Shown: piece after piece, positions 7,186 through 15,288 of the stretch
Layout: every line of letters starts with the position of its first letter
How positions within the stretch are numbered: the first letter of the stretch is position 1
Virus record (IMG/VR): IMGVR_UViG_3300020198_001561
Span: 1 to 29,645 of that record
Strand: one strand, 5' to 3'
Source of the DNA: a virus
DNA: 29,645 nt
The notes under the pieces: model-generated
Told to the model about the DNA's origin: nothing
The model's database searches: none
What the model saw: the letters and a program-made list of their open reading frames with translations, nothing else
Position numbers and translations under genes: made by a program

Positions 7186-8145
7186 ATGAGCGAGTTGGAT
7201 GATCTTGGCGATCCGCAGGGTGATGGCGAAGGCGCAGGGACTGCGGAAGCAGGTGCCCTGGACAGGCCTGGTTTCATCTCCGAGGAAGGTTGGGAGGGAT
7301 TGCCAGATGCCGACAAGGACCTCATCCGTCGTGATCGGCAGCGCACGAACGACCTGAAGAAGAACTTCCAGGGACTGGCCTCAACCGTGGCCAGGCTGGA
7401 GGGGAAGCTGGAGGGCCTGACAGCTGCTGGTGCGGGAAAGCCCAATGGCAACGGCAACGGCCAGAAGACCGTCGCCGAGTACACGGAGCAGGAGCTGAAG
7501 TCGTTCCTGTCCGAGGCCAACCGCGTGCGCGAGGCGTATCGCGCCAACCCCGAAGACGAAAAGCTGAAGCAGAAGTACGCGCTGCTCGGCGATGGCGAAC
7601 TCGAAGAGGACGCCAGGATCGAGCTGGCAGCTCGCCGTGCAGAGCTGCGCAGTGGCAAGAAGTTTGAGGACATCGAGAAGCGGGAGGCCGCGCAGACACG
7701 GGCGCAGGCCTTCCACAAGCGCCTTTTGGGAGTCGTTGGGCCGCAGCTGATGTCGGAGATGGTCGGGGGCAATGGCTCCCTGAAGGATGACCATCCGATC
7801 GTGCAGGCGGCCCGCGAACGGACCCAGGAGATGTTGGCTGAGCGCGGGATCGACCCGAAGAACGAGGACGCCGTATTCGTTGTGATCGAGCGTGCCTTCG
7901 AGGAGGTCGCTGAAGCTCAGCGTGGCCGAGGCGGTAGCGGGCGCGAAAGTGCTCGCGGGCGCCTAGAGATGGCTGCTGGTCATTCGTCCGACCCCGCCCA
8001 GCGCGGGCGTGCGAATGCCAGTGTCATCTCGACCCTGCTCCGGCGGGGGAAGGTGGCGGAGGCGCACGAGGCGTCGCTGCTGGACTATCTGACCACGGGC
8101 AGGGAGATGCCCCCGGAGTTCCGGGTGCCCCGCGCACGTAGTTAG
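7186..8145 (+). CDS. Capsid scaffolding protein, 319 aa
   Basis: A strong site (AAAGGAG, 7174-7180) lies five bases before the ATG. The product is highly charged and almost entirely helical: an acidic Gly-rich N-terminus, coiled-coil segments (NDLKKNFQGLASTVARLEG and EQELKSFLSEANRVRE), a central KR/E-rich region, and a basic C-terminus with GRGGSGRESARGR. That composition, together with the position directly upstream of the major capsid gene, is the usual description of a phage scaffold. A scaffold templates capsid assembly and then leaves or is degraded. The basic tail fits the coat-binding end of known scaffolds. No protease motif is visible. A 79-base gap follows before the capsid gene. 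Confidence 0.8.
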   Translation: MSELDDLGDPQGDGEGAGTAEAGALDRPGFISEEGWEGLPDADKDLIRRDRQRTNDLKKNFQGLASTVARLEGKLEGLTAAGAGKPNGNGNGQKTVAEYTEQELKSFLSEANRVREAYRANPEDEKLKQKYALLGDGELEEDARIELAARRAELRSGKKFEDIEKREAAQTRAQAFHKRLLGVVGPQLMSEMVGGNGSLKDDHPIVQAARERTQEMLAERGIDPKNEDAVFVVIERAFEEVAEAQRGRGGSGRESARGRLEMAAGHSSDPAQRGRANASVISTLLRRGKVAEAHEASLLDYLTTGREMPPEFRVPRARS

Positions 8146-8224
8146 TCCGTCCGGCCGCAGGACCCTCCGGTAGAGCTCGTGCCCCGAGCCTTGAGCCCAC
8201 ACGTCTCTACTAGGAATCCGTCCC

Positions 8225-9229
8225 ATGGCCGCCCCTTATGGCACCCCCTATGATTGGGCAGTCGATGCCCCGTCGTCGGACAAGTTCACTTGGAACTCCG
8301 GCGTTCGTGAAGTCTTCATGCACCCGCGGCTCACGAGCCTGAGCCCGGAACAGACCAAGCTGTGGTCCATGCTCGATGAGGTCCGAGGCGACAGCATCTC
8401 TCCCGAGTGGATGCAGGTCACCCTGGGCGCGATCGACGTCGACAACGCCTTCGCTGACGCTGCTGACTACAGCTTCACCGACGGCAACGTCCCGTCGCGC
8501 ATCCAGAACGTCTGCCGCATCCAGCGCAAGACGGTCAAGCTCGCGGGCGCGTCCCTGGTGGACCGCACGTTCTCGGCCGTCGGCAAGCTCAAGATGCAGC
8601 AGATGGACGTCCGCCTGCGGGAGCTCAAGCGGGACCTGAACCACGCGGCCTGGAACTCCCAGCTCAAGCTGGAGAACGAGCTCACGGAGCGTCGTACCAA
8701 GGGCCTGTGGCACTGGCTCTCTGGGTCGAGCAACATCGACAACTCCGGCGTGGCCCTGACGGAGCTGCTCTTCAAGCAGACCATGCTGAAGGGCGTCTAC
8801 GACGACAACTTCGAGGCCACGGACGTGTTCATCTCGCCCGTGCTCCAGAACGTCGTGGACAACTTCTTCACCGCCACGAAGCCCGGCTTCATGGATGGTG
8901 ACGGCCAGAAGTTCACGTCCTACATCAACAAGTACGTGAGCCCGTGGTCGTCCACCCCGGTGAACCTGCACACCGAGCGCAGCATCTACTTCGATGCCCA
9001 GTCGGGTGGTGGTGAGTCGGCCCTGTACACGGCCGACGACGCGACGCACGGCCAGTGCGTGGCGATCCAGCGGGACATGTTCAAGAAGTACATCTTCCGC
9101 CCGCTGGTGATGATCGAGCCCGAGCCGCACGGCGACTACTGGGAGGGTGTGTACCAGATCGACTGGGGCATCCAGGCCCTTGCGTCCGGCCTGGCCGGTT
9201 TCGCCCTCACCAACAAGACCCCGTCCTGA
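8225..9229 (+). CDS. Major capsid protein, 334 aa (SU10-like)
   Basis: This is the likely main shell subunit, expected to have the HK97 fold. AGGA (8212-8215) lies nine bases before the ATG. Residues 89-115 (VPSRIQNVCRIQRKTVKLAGASLVDRT) followed by a helix with RLRELKRDLNHAAWN (130-144) resemble the R-x-x-N-x-x-Q ... ELKRDIE region of SU10-type major capsid proteins. The rest is mixed alpha/beta with a conserved-looking end (PEPHGDYWEGVYQIDWGIQ). Length, position after the scaffold and absence of a competing candidate make the role firm; the SU10 affiliation is an inference from pattern. Confidence 0.85.
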   Translation: MAAPYGTPYDWAVDAPSSDKFTWNSGVREVFMHPRLTSLSPEQTKLWSMLDEVRGDSISPEWMQVTLGAIDVDNAFADAADYSFTDGNVPSRIQNVCRIQRKTVKLAGASLVDRTFSAVGKLKMQQMDVRLRELKRDLNHAAWNSQLKLENELTERRTKGLWHWLSGSSNIDNSGVALTELLFKQTMLKGVYDDNFEATDVFISPVLQNVVDNFFTATKPGFMDGDGQKFTSYINKYVSPWSSTPVNLHTERSIYFDAQSGGGESALYTADDATHGQCVAIQRDMFKKYIFRPLVMIEPEPHGDYWEGVYQIDWGIQALASGLAGFALTNKTPS

Positions 9230-9248
9230 TTCCTGGAGGAACTGACCC

Positions 9249-9698
9249 ATGGCAAGCAACAGCACAGGCTTCCCCCGAGCGGGGAGCATCCAGATCCCGA
9301 TCGTGTTCTCCCTGCCGGCGGCGACGCTGGCACAGAACACGACCTACTTCCTCCACGGAACGACAACGACGGCCAGCAACAAGCCGCTGGGCTTCCCGTA
9401 CCGCGTCGTGGGGCTCTATGGGACCTTCCCGGCCCAGACGAACAACACGACTGGGACGGTGAAGATCTGGAAGAACACGGACTCGGGCACGAACGACGAA
9501 GTCATGTCGTTCGCCCTCACGGACTCCGACGGGGCGGACATGGCCTACTCGACCACGACCGTTATCGACCAGGGTACGGACGTGTTCTCGGCGACGGACA
9601 ACATGGTGGTGACGATCTTCATCACCGACGGTACCGCCGACCTGGCCACGCGCTTCTGCGTGTGGGTGGTCATCGAGCCCGGAGAGGCTGGTCGCTGA
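9249..9698 (+). CDS. Probable head decoration/stabilisation protein, 149 aa
   Basis: GGAGGA (9235-9240) sits eight bases before the ATG, giving strong expected translation alongside the capsid gene. The protein is rich in Thr, Ser, Val and Asn with regular alternating hydrophobic strands (PIVFSLPAATLAQNTTYFL, GTVKIWKNTDSG, NMVVTIFITDG). It is almost certainly an all-beta fold. Small beta-rich proteins encoded directly after the major capsid gene are commonly decoration or cement proteins. No specific family is recognised. A minor tail or receptor-binding role is the alternative. Confidence 0.6.
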   Translation: MASNSTGFPRAGSIQIPIVFSLPAATLAQNTTYFLHGTTTTASNKPLGFPYRVVGLYGTFPAQTNNTTGTVKIWKNTDSGTNDEVMSFALTDSDGADMAYSTTTVIDQGTDVFSATDNMVVTIFITDGTADLATRFCVWVVIEPGEAGR

Positions 9699-9704
9699 AT
9701 GTGG

Positions 9705-9803
9705 TGACTGATGGGCGAGGAGCGCATCTGACGGAGGTCCGTCCATTTCCTCTCTCCTTGGTGGGTAGTGCCTGACCGTGAGTACCACCTCGCCCATCAG
9801 TCA
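9705..9803. repeat. Perfect 16-bp inverted repeat around the 9778 start
   Basis: TGACTGATGGGCGAGG (9705-9720) and CCTCGCCCATCAGTCA (9788-9803) are exact reverse complements separated by 67 bases. The left arm starts just after the stop of the 9249-9698 gene. The right arm covers codons 4-9 of the next gene, whose GTG start (9778) lies in the loop. An inner hairpin GACGG-AGGT-CCGTC (9730-9743) adds to the structure. No T-run follows. It could be an RNase III processing site or a translational attenuator that separates capsid-level expression from the downstream cassette. Confidence 0.65.
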
Positions 9804-10161
9804 TTCTTCAACCGACAAGCACCAGATCACGGACGAGCAGTTCGTGACCAAGCTCAGGGCCGTCTTCGACCTGTGGAAGAAGACGCGCCCCGCGGAGGTC
9901 AGGGGCTACCTGGAGAGCTGTCGCCAGGCCCGTGACGAGTTCAGGACCAAGGAGGGCTGGGACAGGGAGCGCGCCGGGCTGCTCCATGGCCGAGTCCCCG
10001 AGTTCATCGCCCAGACCCTCCGCATGACGGAGTGGGAGACGAACTTCATGTACGGCGTGCCCTGCGGACTGGGCATGCGCAGCTGGGACACCGACCCCCA
10101 TCTCTACCAGCTGTTCCTGTCCGAGATGCCCGAGAGCAGACTGTCTTCCCTGAGGAACTGA
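9778..10161 (+). CDS. Hypothetical structural-region protein, 127 aa
   Basis: An in-frame TAG at 9766-9768 forces the start downstream of it. The GTG at 9778 is the best choice, with only a weak GGTGGG upstream. After a Ser/Thr-rich start the protein is helical and charged (DEQFVTKLRAVFDLWKKTRPAEVRGYLESC). It then has a conserved-looking segment rich in Trp, Tyr, Met and Gly (MTEWETNFMYGVPCGLGMRS). I do not recognise the family. The start lies inside the loop of a 16-bp inverted repeat, so its translation is probably controlled. It begins a cassette of small proteins between the capsid and connector genes. Confidence 0.6.
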   Translation: MSTTSPISHSSTDKHQITDEQFVTKLRAVFDLWKKTRPAEVRGYLESCRQARDEFRTKEGWDRERAGLLHGRVPEFIAQTLRMTEWETNFMYGVPCGLGMRSWDTDPHLYQLFLSEMPESRLSSLRN

Positions 10162-10164
10162 GGC

Positions 10165-10473
10165 ATGCCTGACGCAACCTATCCGACCCAGGCGAAGATC
10201 ACGGCTGCCACGCTCGCTGCTGCCGGTGCGACGTGGACGGCTGCGGTCACCATCACCACGCCCATTAAGATCGTGGAGGTCTGGAACACGACTGACCAGG
10301 ACCTTGAGGTGTCCTTCGACGCCGGCACGACGGCTCACGCCACGGTGCCTGCCGGCGGGGCGCTGTCGCGCGACTACGCCAGCAACGGCTTGGTCGAGGT
10401 CAGCAGCGTGTCCGTGCGGCGCGAGGGCACCAACCCCAGCACGGGGCGTGCGCTCGTGGCGGTGGTGACATGA
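10165..10473 (+). CDS. Small beta-rich protein, 102 aa
   Basis: The ATG at 10165 follows the previous stop by three bases, with GAGGAACTGAGG just upstream as a ribosome binding site. The sequence is Ala/Thr/Val-rich with alternating strands (TWTAAVTITTPIKIVEVWN, LEVSFDAGTTAHATVPAGG) and has almost no helix. Proteins of this type, with the N-T-T-D-x-D-x-x-VSFDAG pattern, are often small virion or fibre-associated beta-sandwiches. It overlaps the following gene by four bases (ATGA), so the two are probably made together. No enzyme motif is visible. Confidence 0.6.
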   Translation: MPDATYPTQAKITAATLAAAGATWTAAVTITTPIKIVEVWNTTDQDLEVSFDAGTTAHATVPAGGALSRDYASNGLVEVSSVSVRREGTNPSTGRALVAVVT

Positions 10474-11066
10474 GCGGCGTCGGGGTTCCATCACGGCAGC
10501 GGTGCGCGTGGGACTACAGGAATATCGGCACGGGTGGCGCTGGCGAGACGTGGTACGTCGCCGGTCAGGCCACAGGCCCGGCCCTTTTGGCCGGTAGCGC
10601 GTTGGCGCCCGATCTTCTAGTGGCTGTCCCCTTTGTCGCCTCGATGCACGGCAATGCCCTGGATCGCCTGGGCTTTGAGGTGACGTCGGGCGGAGTCGAC
10701 ACGGGGCGACTCGGGATCTATGACACCGCTGCGCTCACGACGCTGTACCCAGGTGCGCTGGTGGTGGACTCCGGCGCCATCACGATCACAGGAGCGGTCT
10801 TTCTGAGTGCCACCGTGAGCGCGGTGCTCACGCCAGGTCGGCTCTATTGGGCAGCCCTCGTTCTCGACACCAACAACACGATTCGGGTGTGCAACGTGGG
10901 CGGCCAGGGCAACATCCTTGGCATTTCCAACTCGGGAGGCGTCACCGCGCTTCGTCATGGGGTGACCGTGGCCTACGCCTACGCCGCCCTGCCGGCTACG
11001 TTCCCTGGCGGGGCCACCTACCTTACGGCTTCGCCGCCGGCCATCTTCATGCGCTACTCGGCCTGA
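10470..11066 (+). CDS. Putative beta-sandwich virion/receptor-binding protein, 198 aa
   Basis: The ATG at 10470 overlaps the preceding stop as ATGA. The central part, LDRLGFEVTSGGVDTGRLGIYD followed by YPGALVVDSGAITITGAVFLSATVSAVLTPGRLYWAALVLD, follows a repeating beta-strand pattern. I associate R-x-GIY ... YPG-x-L-V-x-D-x-G ... L-TPG-x-YW with jelly-roll domains of phage fibre and adsorption proteins. This fits a surface-exposed structural role such as cell or carbohydrate binding. The gene uses more varied codons (for example tctag, cttttgg) than the head genes, suggesting exchange of this cassette among phages. The exact role is inferred. Confidence 0.55.
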   Translation: MSGVGVPSRQRCAWDYRNIGTGGAGETWYVAGQATGPALLAGSALAPDLLVAVPFVASMHGNALDRLGFEVTSGGVDTGRLGIYDTAALTTLYPGALVVDSGAITITGAVFLSATVSAVLTPGRLYWAALVLDTNNTIRVCNVGGQGNILGISNSGGVTALRHGVTVAYAYAALPATFPGGATYLTASPPAIFMRYSA

Positions 11067-11078
11067 TCGGAGGATTTC

Positions 11079-12506
11079 GTGCCAGCATCATTCCCCAAGG
11101 CCTACTACGTCCCGGGCACGACAACCGGCGCCCGCGCTCTGTCCTACCTGCCCGTGGACGTGACCACGATCACGAACGACTCCACGTCGGGTGAGCGGTT
11201 CTCGATGTTCTACCCGCTGGGCAAGCCGCAGGACTACGGCTGGACCACCGGGCGCTGGCCGGTGCTGGCATGGACGGAGCTGCTTGGCTTCACAAGCTCG
11301 GCCTCGACCTATGCTGACAGCACGAACCAGTCCTTCGCGGACACGCTGTTCCAGTGGCAGTGCCTCTCGCGCGGCATCGCGGTCGCCTCCGCGCAAGTCA
11401 CAGCTGCGGAAGCCACCAAGGCGTACTCCGGGCGCGGGTTCTTCAACCCGCCGGGGCACTCTGGCGGCTACTACGAGAACACGACGTACCCCAACGCCCG
11501 CAAGGATGCGATGTACTTCATCCAGCATCTGCGGAAGAAGTCTGGCGACTACCTGCTCGACCCAGGCGCCGTGTGCCTGGCTGGCGGCTCTGCTGGCAGC
11601 GACATCTCTGCGTGGTGCGCCTTCGGCCCTGAGCGCAAGTGGGAACTCGGGCAGGGTGGGCAGTACAACGAGTCCACGATCCCCAACGCCTACATCTCGC
11701 GCGGCATGTGCCTCGCGTGGTGGGAGGCGATGGATCAGACCGAGGCCACGTTCTCCAAGGGATTCCCGACGGACGCCGGTGGCAACGCCGTGGCGCTTAC
11801 GCCGCAGCAGATTGGCGCCAACGCGGCCGAGTCGCTCCAGTACCAGCGAGCGGCCTCCATCATGGGGTACTCGGGGCACCGTTGCGGCAACCCCCCGCCG
11901 GTCCTTCTCCACGCCTTCGAGGACAACGTGTCCTTCAAGTTCTACCAGCCGTACCCGGCCAGTACGGAACTGGTCGGGAACACGCACACCATCTGGCAGT
12001 TTTGCGCGCTCAAGTCTCAGTGGCCGTCGTCCGTGACCTTGATGGCCACGAGCGGCGTGACCAACCGGACGACGTTGCAGAACGCTGGCTACGTCGACGA
12101 GGCGACGGGCAACTTCGACACGAACTACACGCTGGAGACGAACCCGAACGTCCCGCTGGGCCAGTGGGCTCGTGGCGACGTCATCGACTGGCTCGTGAAG
12201 AACATCCGCACGCCCAACGTCTGGTACGAGGAGAACCGCGGCCCGAAGCGCTGGCACACGATGGTCAACACGACAGGGCGCTTCGTAGTCGCCCCCAACC
12301 CGGCGCGCAAGGAAGGCGTGCGCATCACCTGCACCGACCAGACCAATGGCGCGCTGTGGGGCGAGTACGCTGCCAGCACGGAGAAGGGCTACATCGCCCC
12401 TCGCGGCGCGGTCAACAGCGAGCGCTCGGTGGTCGTCCGTGGCGACGGCCCTGTCTGGGTCGCGTCCGAGGCGAACACGGCCACGCTGATCGTCGAGGAG
12501 ATCTGA
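11079..12506 (+). CDS. Alpha/beta-hydrolase-fold protein, putative esterase, 475 aa
   Basis: GGAGG (11069-11073) lies five bases before the GTG start at 11079. Residues 60-185 read like an alpha/beta hydrolase core: strand RWPVLAWTELLGF, strand GIAVASAQVT, an oxyanion-like turn NPPGHSGGYYEN, and the nucleophile elbow LAGGSAGSD with S171 as the likely catalytic serine. A later strand, PPVLLHAFEDNVSF (272-285), offers D282 as the acid. The histidine is not obvious; H303 and H393 are candidates. A beta-rich tail (about 395-475) may anchor it to the virion. The genomic position suggests a particle-bound enzyme removing ester groups from a host surface polymer, but the substrate is unknown. Confidence 0.65.
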   Translation: MPASFPKAYYVPGTTTGARALSYLPVDVTTITNDSTSGERFSMFYPLGKPQDYGWTTGRWPVLAWTELLGFTSSASTYADSTNQSFADTLFQWQCLSRGIAVASAQVTAAEATKAYSGRGFFNPPGHSGGYYENTTYPNARKDAMYFIQHLRKKSGDYLLDPGAVCLAGGSAGSDISAWCAFGPERKWELGQGGQYNESTIPNAYISRGMCLAWWEAMDQTEATFSKGFPTDAGGNAVALTPQQIGANAAESLQYQRAASIMGYSGHRCGNPPPVLLHAFEDNVSFKFYQPYPASTELVGNTHTIWQFCALKSQWPSSVTLMATSGVTNRTTLQNAGYVDEATGNFDTNYTLETNPNVPLGQWARGDVIDWLVKNIRTPNVWYEENRGPKRWHTMVNTTGRFVVAPNPARKEGVRITCTDQTNGALWGEYAASTEKGYIAPRGAVNSERSVVVRGDGPVWVASEANTATLIVEEI

Positions 12507-12541
12507 GAGCGGGCCCTAGCACCCTGGACACGGAGGTGTAG

Positions 12542-13588
12542 ATGGCGGCGACGAACCAGGGCCTGATGACCTTCGGTCAGCTGGCGGACGAGGTAGGCGT
12601 CCTGATCGAGGACAGCTCGGCCGGCAGGCGCCCGTCCATCAAGTCGTCCATCGCCAGGCTCTACGACGCGGCCTGCGCCGAGTCGGGCTTCTCGGGCCAG
12701 GACAAGGTGGACTCCTCGGGGCTGCGCAACGGCGCGTCTTCAGCCTCAACGATCAAGACCCTGGAGAACGGCGAGGCCGAGTTCCCGCTGCCCTACGGCG
12801 TGGGGCGCCTCAAGTCCCTGCACCACCAGTCGGTCCTCGCGGCCAGGACGCTCATTGGCGTCGACCCCCAGGAGCTCTTCGACCGCGCAGGCAGCGACCT
12901 CAACACGACTGGCACGCCTCTGTACTACGCCGAGGTCGGCTACACGGCCCAGTGGCGCCGGCTGTCGGCGGCCTCTGTCCTGACGGCCTACGCCTCACTG
13001 CCCAACAACGACGGCTCTAAGACGGTGAGGGTTGTCTTCAGGACCCAGGCGGCTTACACGGGCGAGACGCTCTACCATGACCTGACGGGGAGCTTCTCGA
13101 CTGGCCTGTCCCTGGCTGAGGGAGCGACCTTCGAGGCTGGGTGGCCGATCGAGTCCGTGTACCTGCCGCCGGCGTGGGTTGGCCGCTTCATGATCCAGAC
13201 AGGGTCCACGGAGATCGTGGACATCCGCGGCTGGGTCGCTCCGTCGACATCGAACACGGAGCTGGACAAGGCCTACAGGCGCAAGCTCATCCGTGTCTGG
13301 CCGGTCCCCAGCATGGACTACGGCCTGACGGTCACGTGGAGAAACGCTCCTCGGCGCCTGGCCCTTGAGTCGGACGTCATCGAGATCCCCGTGGCGGGGT
13401 ACCTGGTCCACGCCGCGGCGGCCGACGTGTTGACCACGATGGGCCTGCTCCAGAAGGCCTCGGTCCAGATGTCGCTGGCGATCAAGAAGCTGGAGGACAG
13501 CAAGAACCAGAACCTGCCCTCGACGAGCCGCAGCATGAGGCCGAAGTACAGGAACATGCTGGGCACCTCGGACATCCCACTATGGTGA
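12542..13588 (+). CDS. Putative head-tail connector/adaptor protein, 348 aa
   Basis: GGAGGT is six bases upstream of the ATG at 12542. The N-terminal 60 residues are helical (TFGQLADEVGVLIED, KSSIARLYDAAC). The middle is long and beta-rich. The end contains APRRLALESDVIEIPVAGYLVHAAAADVLTTMG (about residues 270-302) followed by a helix ending KKLED. The pattern of a proposed interface strand, then I-P-x-A-x-Y-L-x-x-x-AAA-D-x-L, then a helix with K-x-LE is typical of neck and adaptor proteins that bridge the portal and tail. The position before the beta-propeller tail protein fits. P22 gp4-like function is a reasonable inference, not a proven homology. Confidence 0.6.
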   Translation: MAATNQGLMTFGQLADEVGVLIEDSSAGRRPSIKSSIARLYDAACAESGFSGQDKVDSSGLRNGASSASTIKTLENGEAEFPLPYGVGRLKSLHHQSVLAARTLIGVDPQELFDRAGSDLNTTGTPLYYAEVGYTAQWRRLSAASVLTAYASLPNNDGSKTVRVVFRTQAAYTGETLYHDLTGSFSTGLSLAEGATFEAGWPIESVYLPPAWVGRFMIQTGSTEIVDIRGWVAPSTSNTELDKAYRRKLIRVWPVPSMDYGLTVTWRNAPRRLALESDVIEIPVAGYLVHAAAADVLTTMGLLQKASVQMSLAIKKLEDSKNQNLPSTSRSMRPKYRNMLGTSDIPLW

Positions 13589-15288
13589 TGAGGTCGCTTT
13601 ACTTCGGTCCTGGCGAGGGGCACATCGGGATCATCCCGGAGCCCCTGCTGGGCGGCATTGTCAACCGCCTGCGACCGCGGTACATCAATGACCAGTCCTC
13701 GCCCATGCTGCGCAACACGGACCTCACGGACCCCACGGCGCCCGCAAGGCGGGCCGGGTACGTCAGGCAGACGATGACCGGCGCAACGGCCAGCAAGCGC
13801 ATCGCCGACGCCCTGAACTTCTACCCGACGAGCAGCAACAAGTACGTCTACATCACCCAGAACGGTGGCGGCACGTACCGCAACAACCCCAGCTCCTTCG
13901 CAGACTGGACGCAGATCCTGGACGCTGCCACCGCGACCGTGGACCTGGATGCGACCACTGATGACGCAATCCTCCAGCCGATCCTGGACGGCGTCTACGT
14001 GTTCAGGGGCCTCAACGCCACCGCCATGATCACGCCGGCGACGGACCGCTACGCCCTCGACACCAACATCGACACCTCGCCGCCCAGGAACGTCATCTCG
14101 TCCTGCTTTGCCGCCGAGCGCGTGTTCGCCCTGGCCTCGGACGGATACCTGTACTACACCGGCGTCAACCCGACGGCGGCGTCCTTCGACACCGACTGGG
14201 ACAGGGCGTCGTCTCGGTTCCGGATGTCGCCGCATGTCGGCGGCAAGCCCGTGTGCGTGGTGCCGTGGAAGGACAACTACCTGCTGGTCTTCTACGATCG
14301 GTACATCGAAGTGCTGGCGGTTGACAACAGCTGGAGCTCGCTGGCCAACTCGTCGCGCTTCGTGGCTGAGCCGCGCTATGGATGCAGCGCCAGGCGCAGC
14401 GTGGTTGTTCTTGGGCAGCAGGTCTACTTCCTTGACCAGTACGGGGAATACCGGGCGCTGGCCCAGACGATCAATGGCCAGCTTGCCGGGACGACTGCGC
14501 TTCCGGTCTCCGAGTCCATCAAGGACCTGATCCCGAACAGCCTGCTCAAGACACAGCTTTCCAAGGCTCACGCCATTGCCTTCGAGGACAAGCTGTACCT
14601 GCGCGTGCCGGTCTCGGAGTTCTCATCCGCAACGTCGGAGTGCCTGTGCCAGGCTGTGTACGACACGGGCCGTGGCGTCTGGACCTCCTGGGACAAGTTG
14701 CAGGTGACGTCGGGCCTGTTCTTCACGTCGCAGCTCAGGCCCCTTGCCGAGGGCGAGGAGCTCTGGTTCACGGATGGCGGCAACGGCGCGACGGCTCCGT
14801 ATGCCAAGAACTCCCAGCTCTACCGCATGACGCCAGAGGCCTACTCTGACGCTGACCAGGCCGGTGCGCTGTACCCGATCCCGTGGCACGTCGAGACCAA
14901 GTCCTGGGACGCCGGCCTCCCCGAGAACGACAAGATTCTTGACACGATTGAGGTCGAGATCAGCGGCGGCACAGGCATCAGGGCGCGCGTGGACGTCCAG
15001 ATGGACGATGACGGTATTTGGGACGAGCTGACCCCCGGCCTGACGATCGCCAAGGCGGATGACGACGGGTACCCGATCGCGTACAGCGGAGGCGACATCG
15101 TCTACCCGCTGGGCGCTGGCGGTCACGGCGCGACGAAGGTGAAGATCAGCGCCGGCCCACAGCTCACCAACCATGGCAGGGCAAGGACACACCGATTCCG
15201 CTTCCGCGCCAACGATGAGGAGCTGGCCGTGAAGCTACTCAGGTGGCATGCTGAGGTTCGCGTGCTGCCGCACGAGAGAGGTACCTGA
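13582..15288 (+). CDS. Beta-propeller tail hub/DNA-stabilisation protein, 568 aa
   Basis: The first in-frame ATG is at 13582, overlapping the connector gene by seven bases; a GTG at 13585 and an ATG at 13588 are alternatives. The body is made of repeated strand blades: RVFALASDGYLYYTG, KPVCVVPWKDNYLLVFYDRYIEVL, RRSVVVLGQQVYFLDQYGEY, KAHAIAFEDKLYLRVPV, GVWTSWDKLQVTSGLFF, and a C-terminal beta-sandwich with TKSWDAGLPENDK. Blades of the type D-x-L-L-V-F-x-x-x-x-I-x-V-L are seen in P22 gp10-like and T7 nozzle proteins, which close the portal channel after packaging. The size is a little above P22 gp10. It is probably part of a short, non-contractile tail. Confidence 0.75.
   Translation: MVMRSLYFGPGEGHIGIIPEPLLGGIVNRLRPRYINDQSSPMLRNTDLTDPTAPARRAGYVRQTMTGATASKRIADALNFYPTSSNKYVYITQNGGGTYRNNPSSFADWTQILDAATATVDLDATTDDAILQPILDGVYVFRGLNATAMITPATDRYALDTNIDTSPPRNVISSCFAAERVFALASDGYLYYTGVNPTAASFDTDWDRASSRFRMSPHVGGKPVCVVPWKDNYLLVFYDRYIEVLAVDNSWSSLANSSRFVAEPRYGCSARRSVVVLGQQVYFLDQYGEYRALAQTINGQLAGTTALPVSESIKDLIPNSLLKTQLSKAHAIAFEDKLYLRVPVSEFSSATSECLCQAVYDTGRGVWTSWDKLQVTSGLFFTSQLRPLAEGEELWFTDGGNGATAPYAKNSQLYRMTPEAYSDADQAGALYPIPWHVETKSWDAGLPENDKILDTIEVEISGGTGIRARVDVQMDDDGIWDELTPGLTIAKADDDGYPIAYSGGDIVYPLGAGGHGATKVKISAGPQLTNHGRARTHRFRFRANDEELAVKLLRWHAEVRVLPHERGT

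Noticed and set aside
8146-8224. Promoter or terminator in the scaffold-capsid gap
   Set aside because: TTGAGC at 8191 has no -10 at acceptable spacing and no stable hairpin with a T-run is present; I see only a weak ribosome site for the capsid gene.
8210-9340. 376-codon minus-strand frame opposite the capsid gene
   Set aside because: Mirror of the capsid coding frame with no domain-like sequence and no minus-strand ribosome site.
13318-14571. 417-codon minus-strand frame
   Set aside because: Antisense shadow of the connector and beta-propeller genes.
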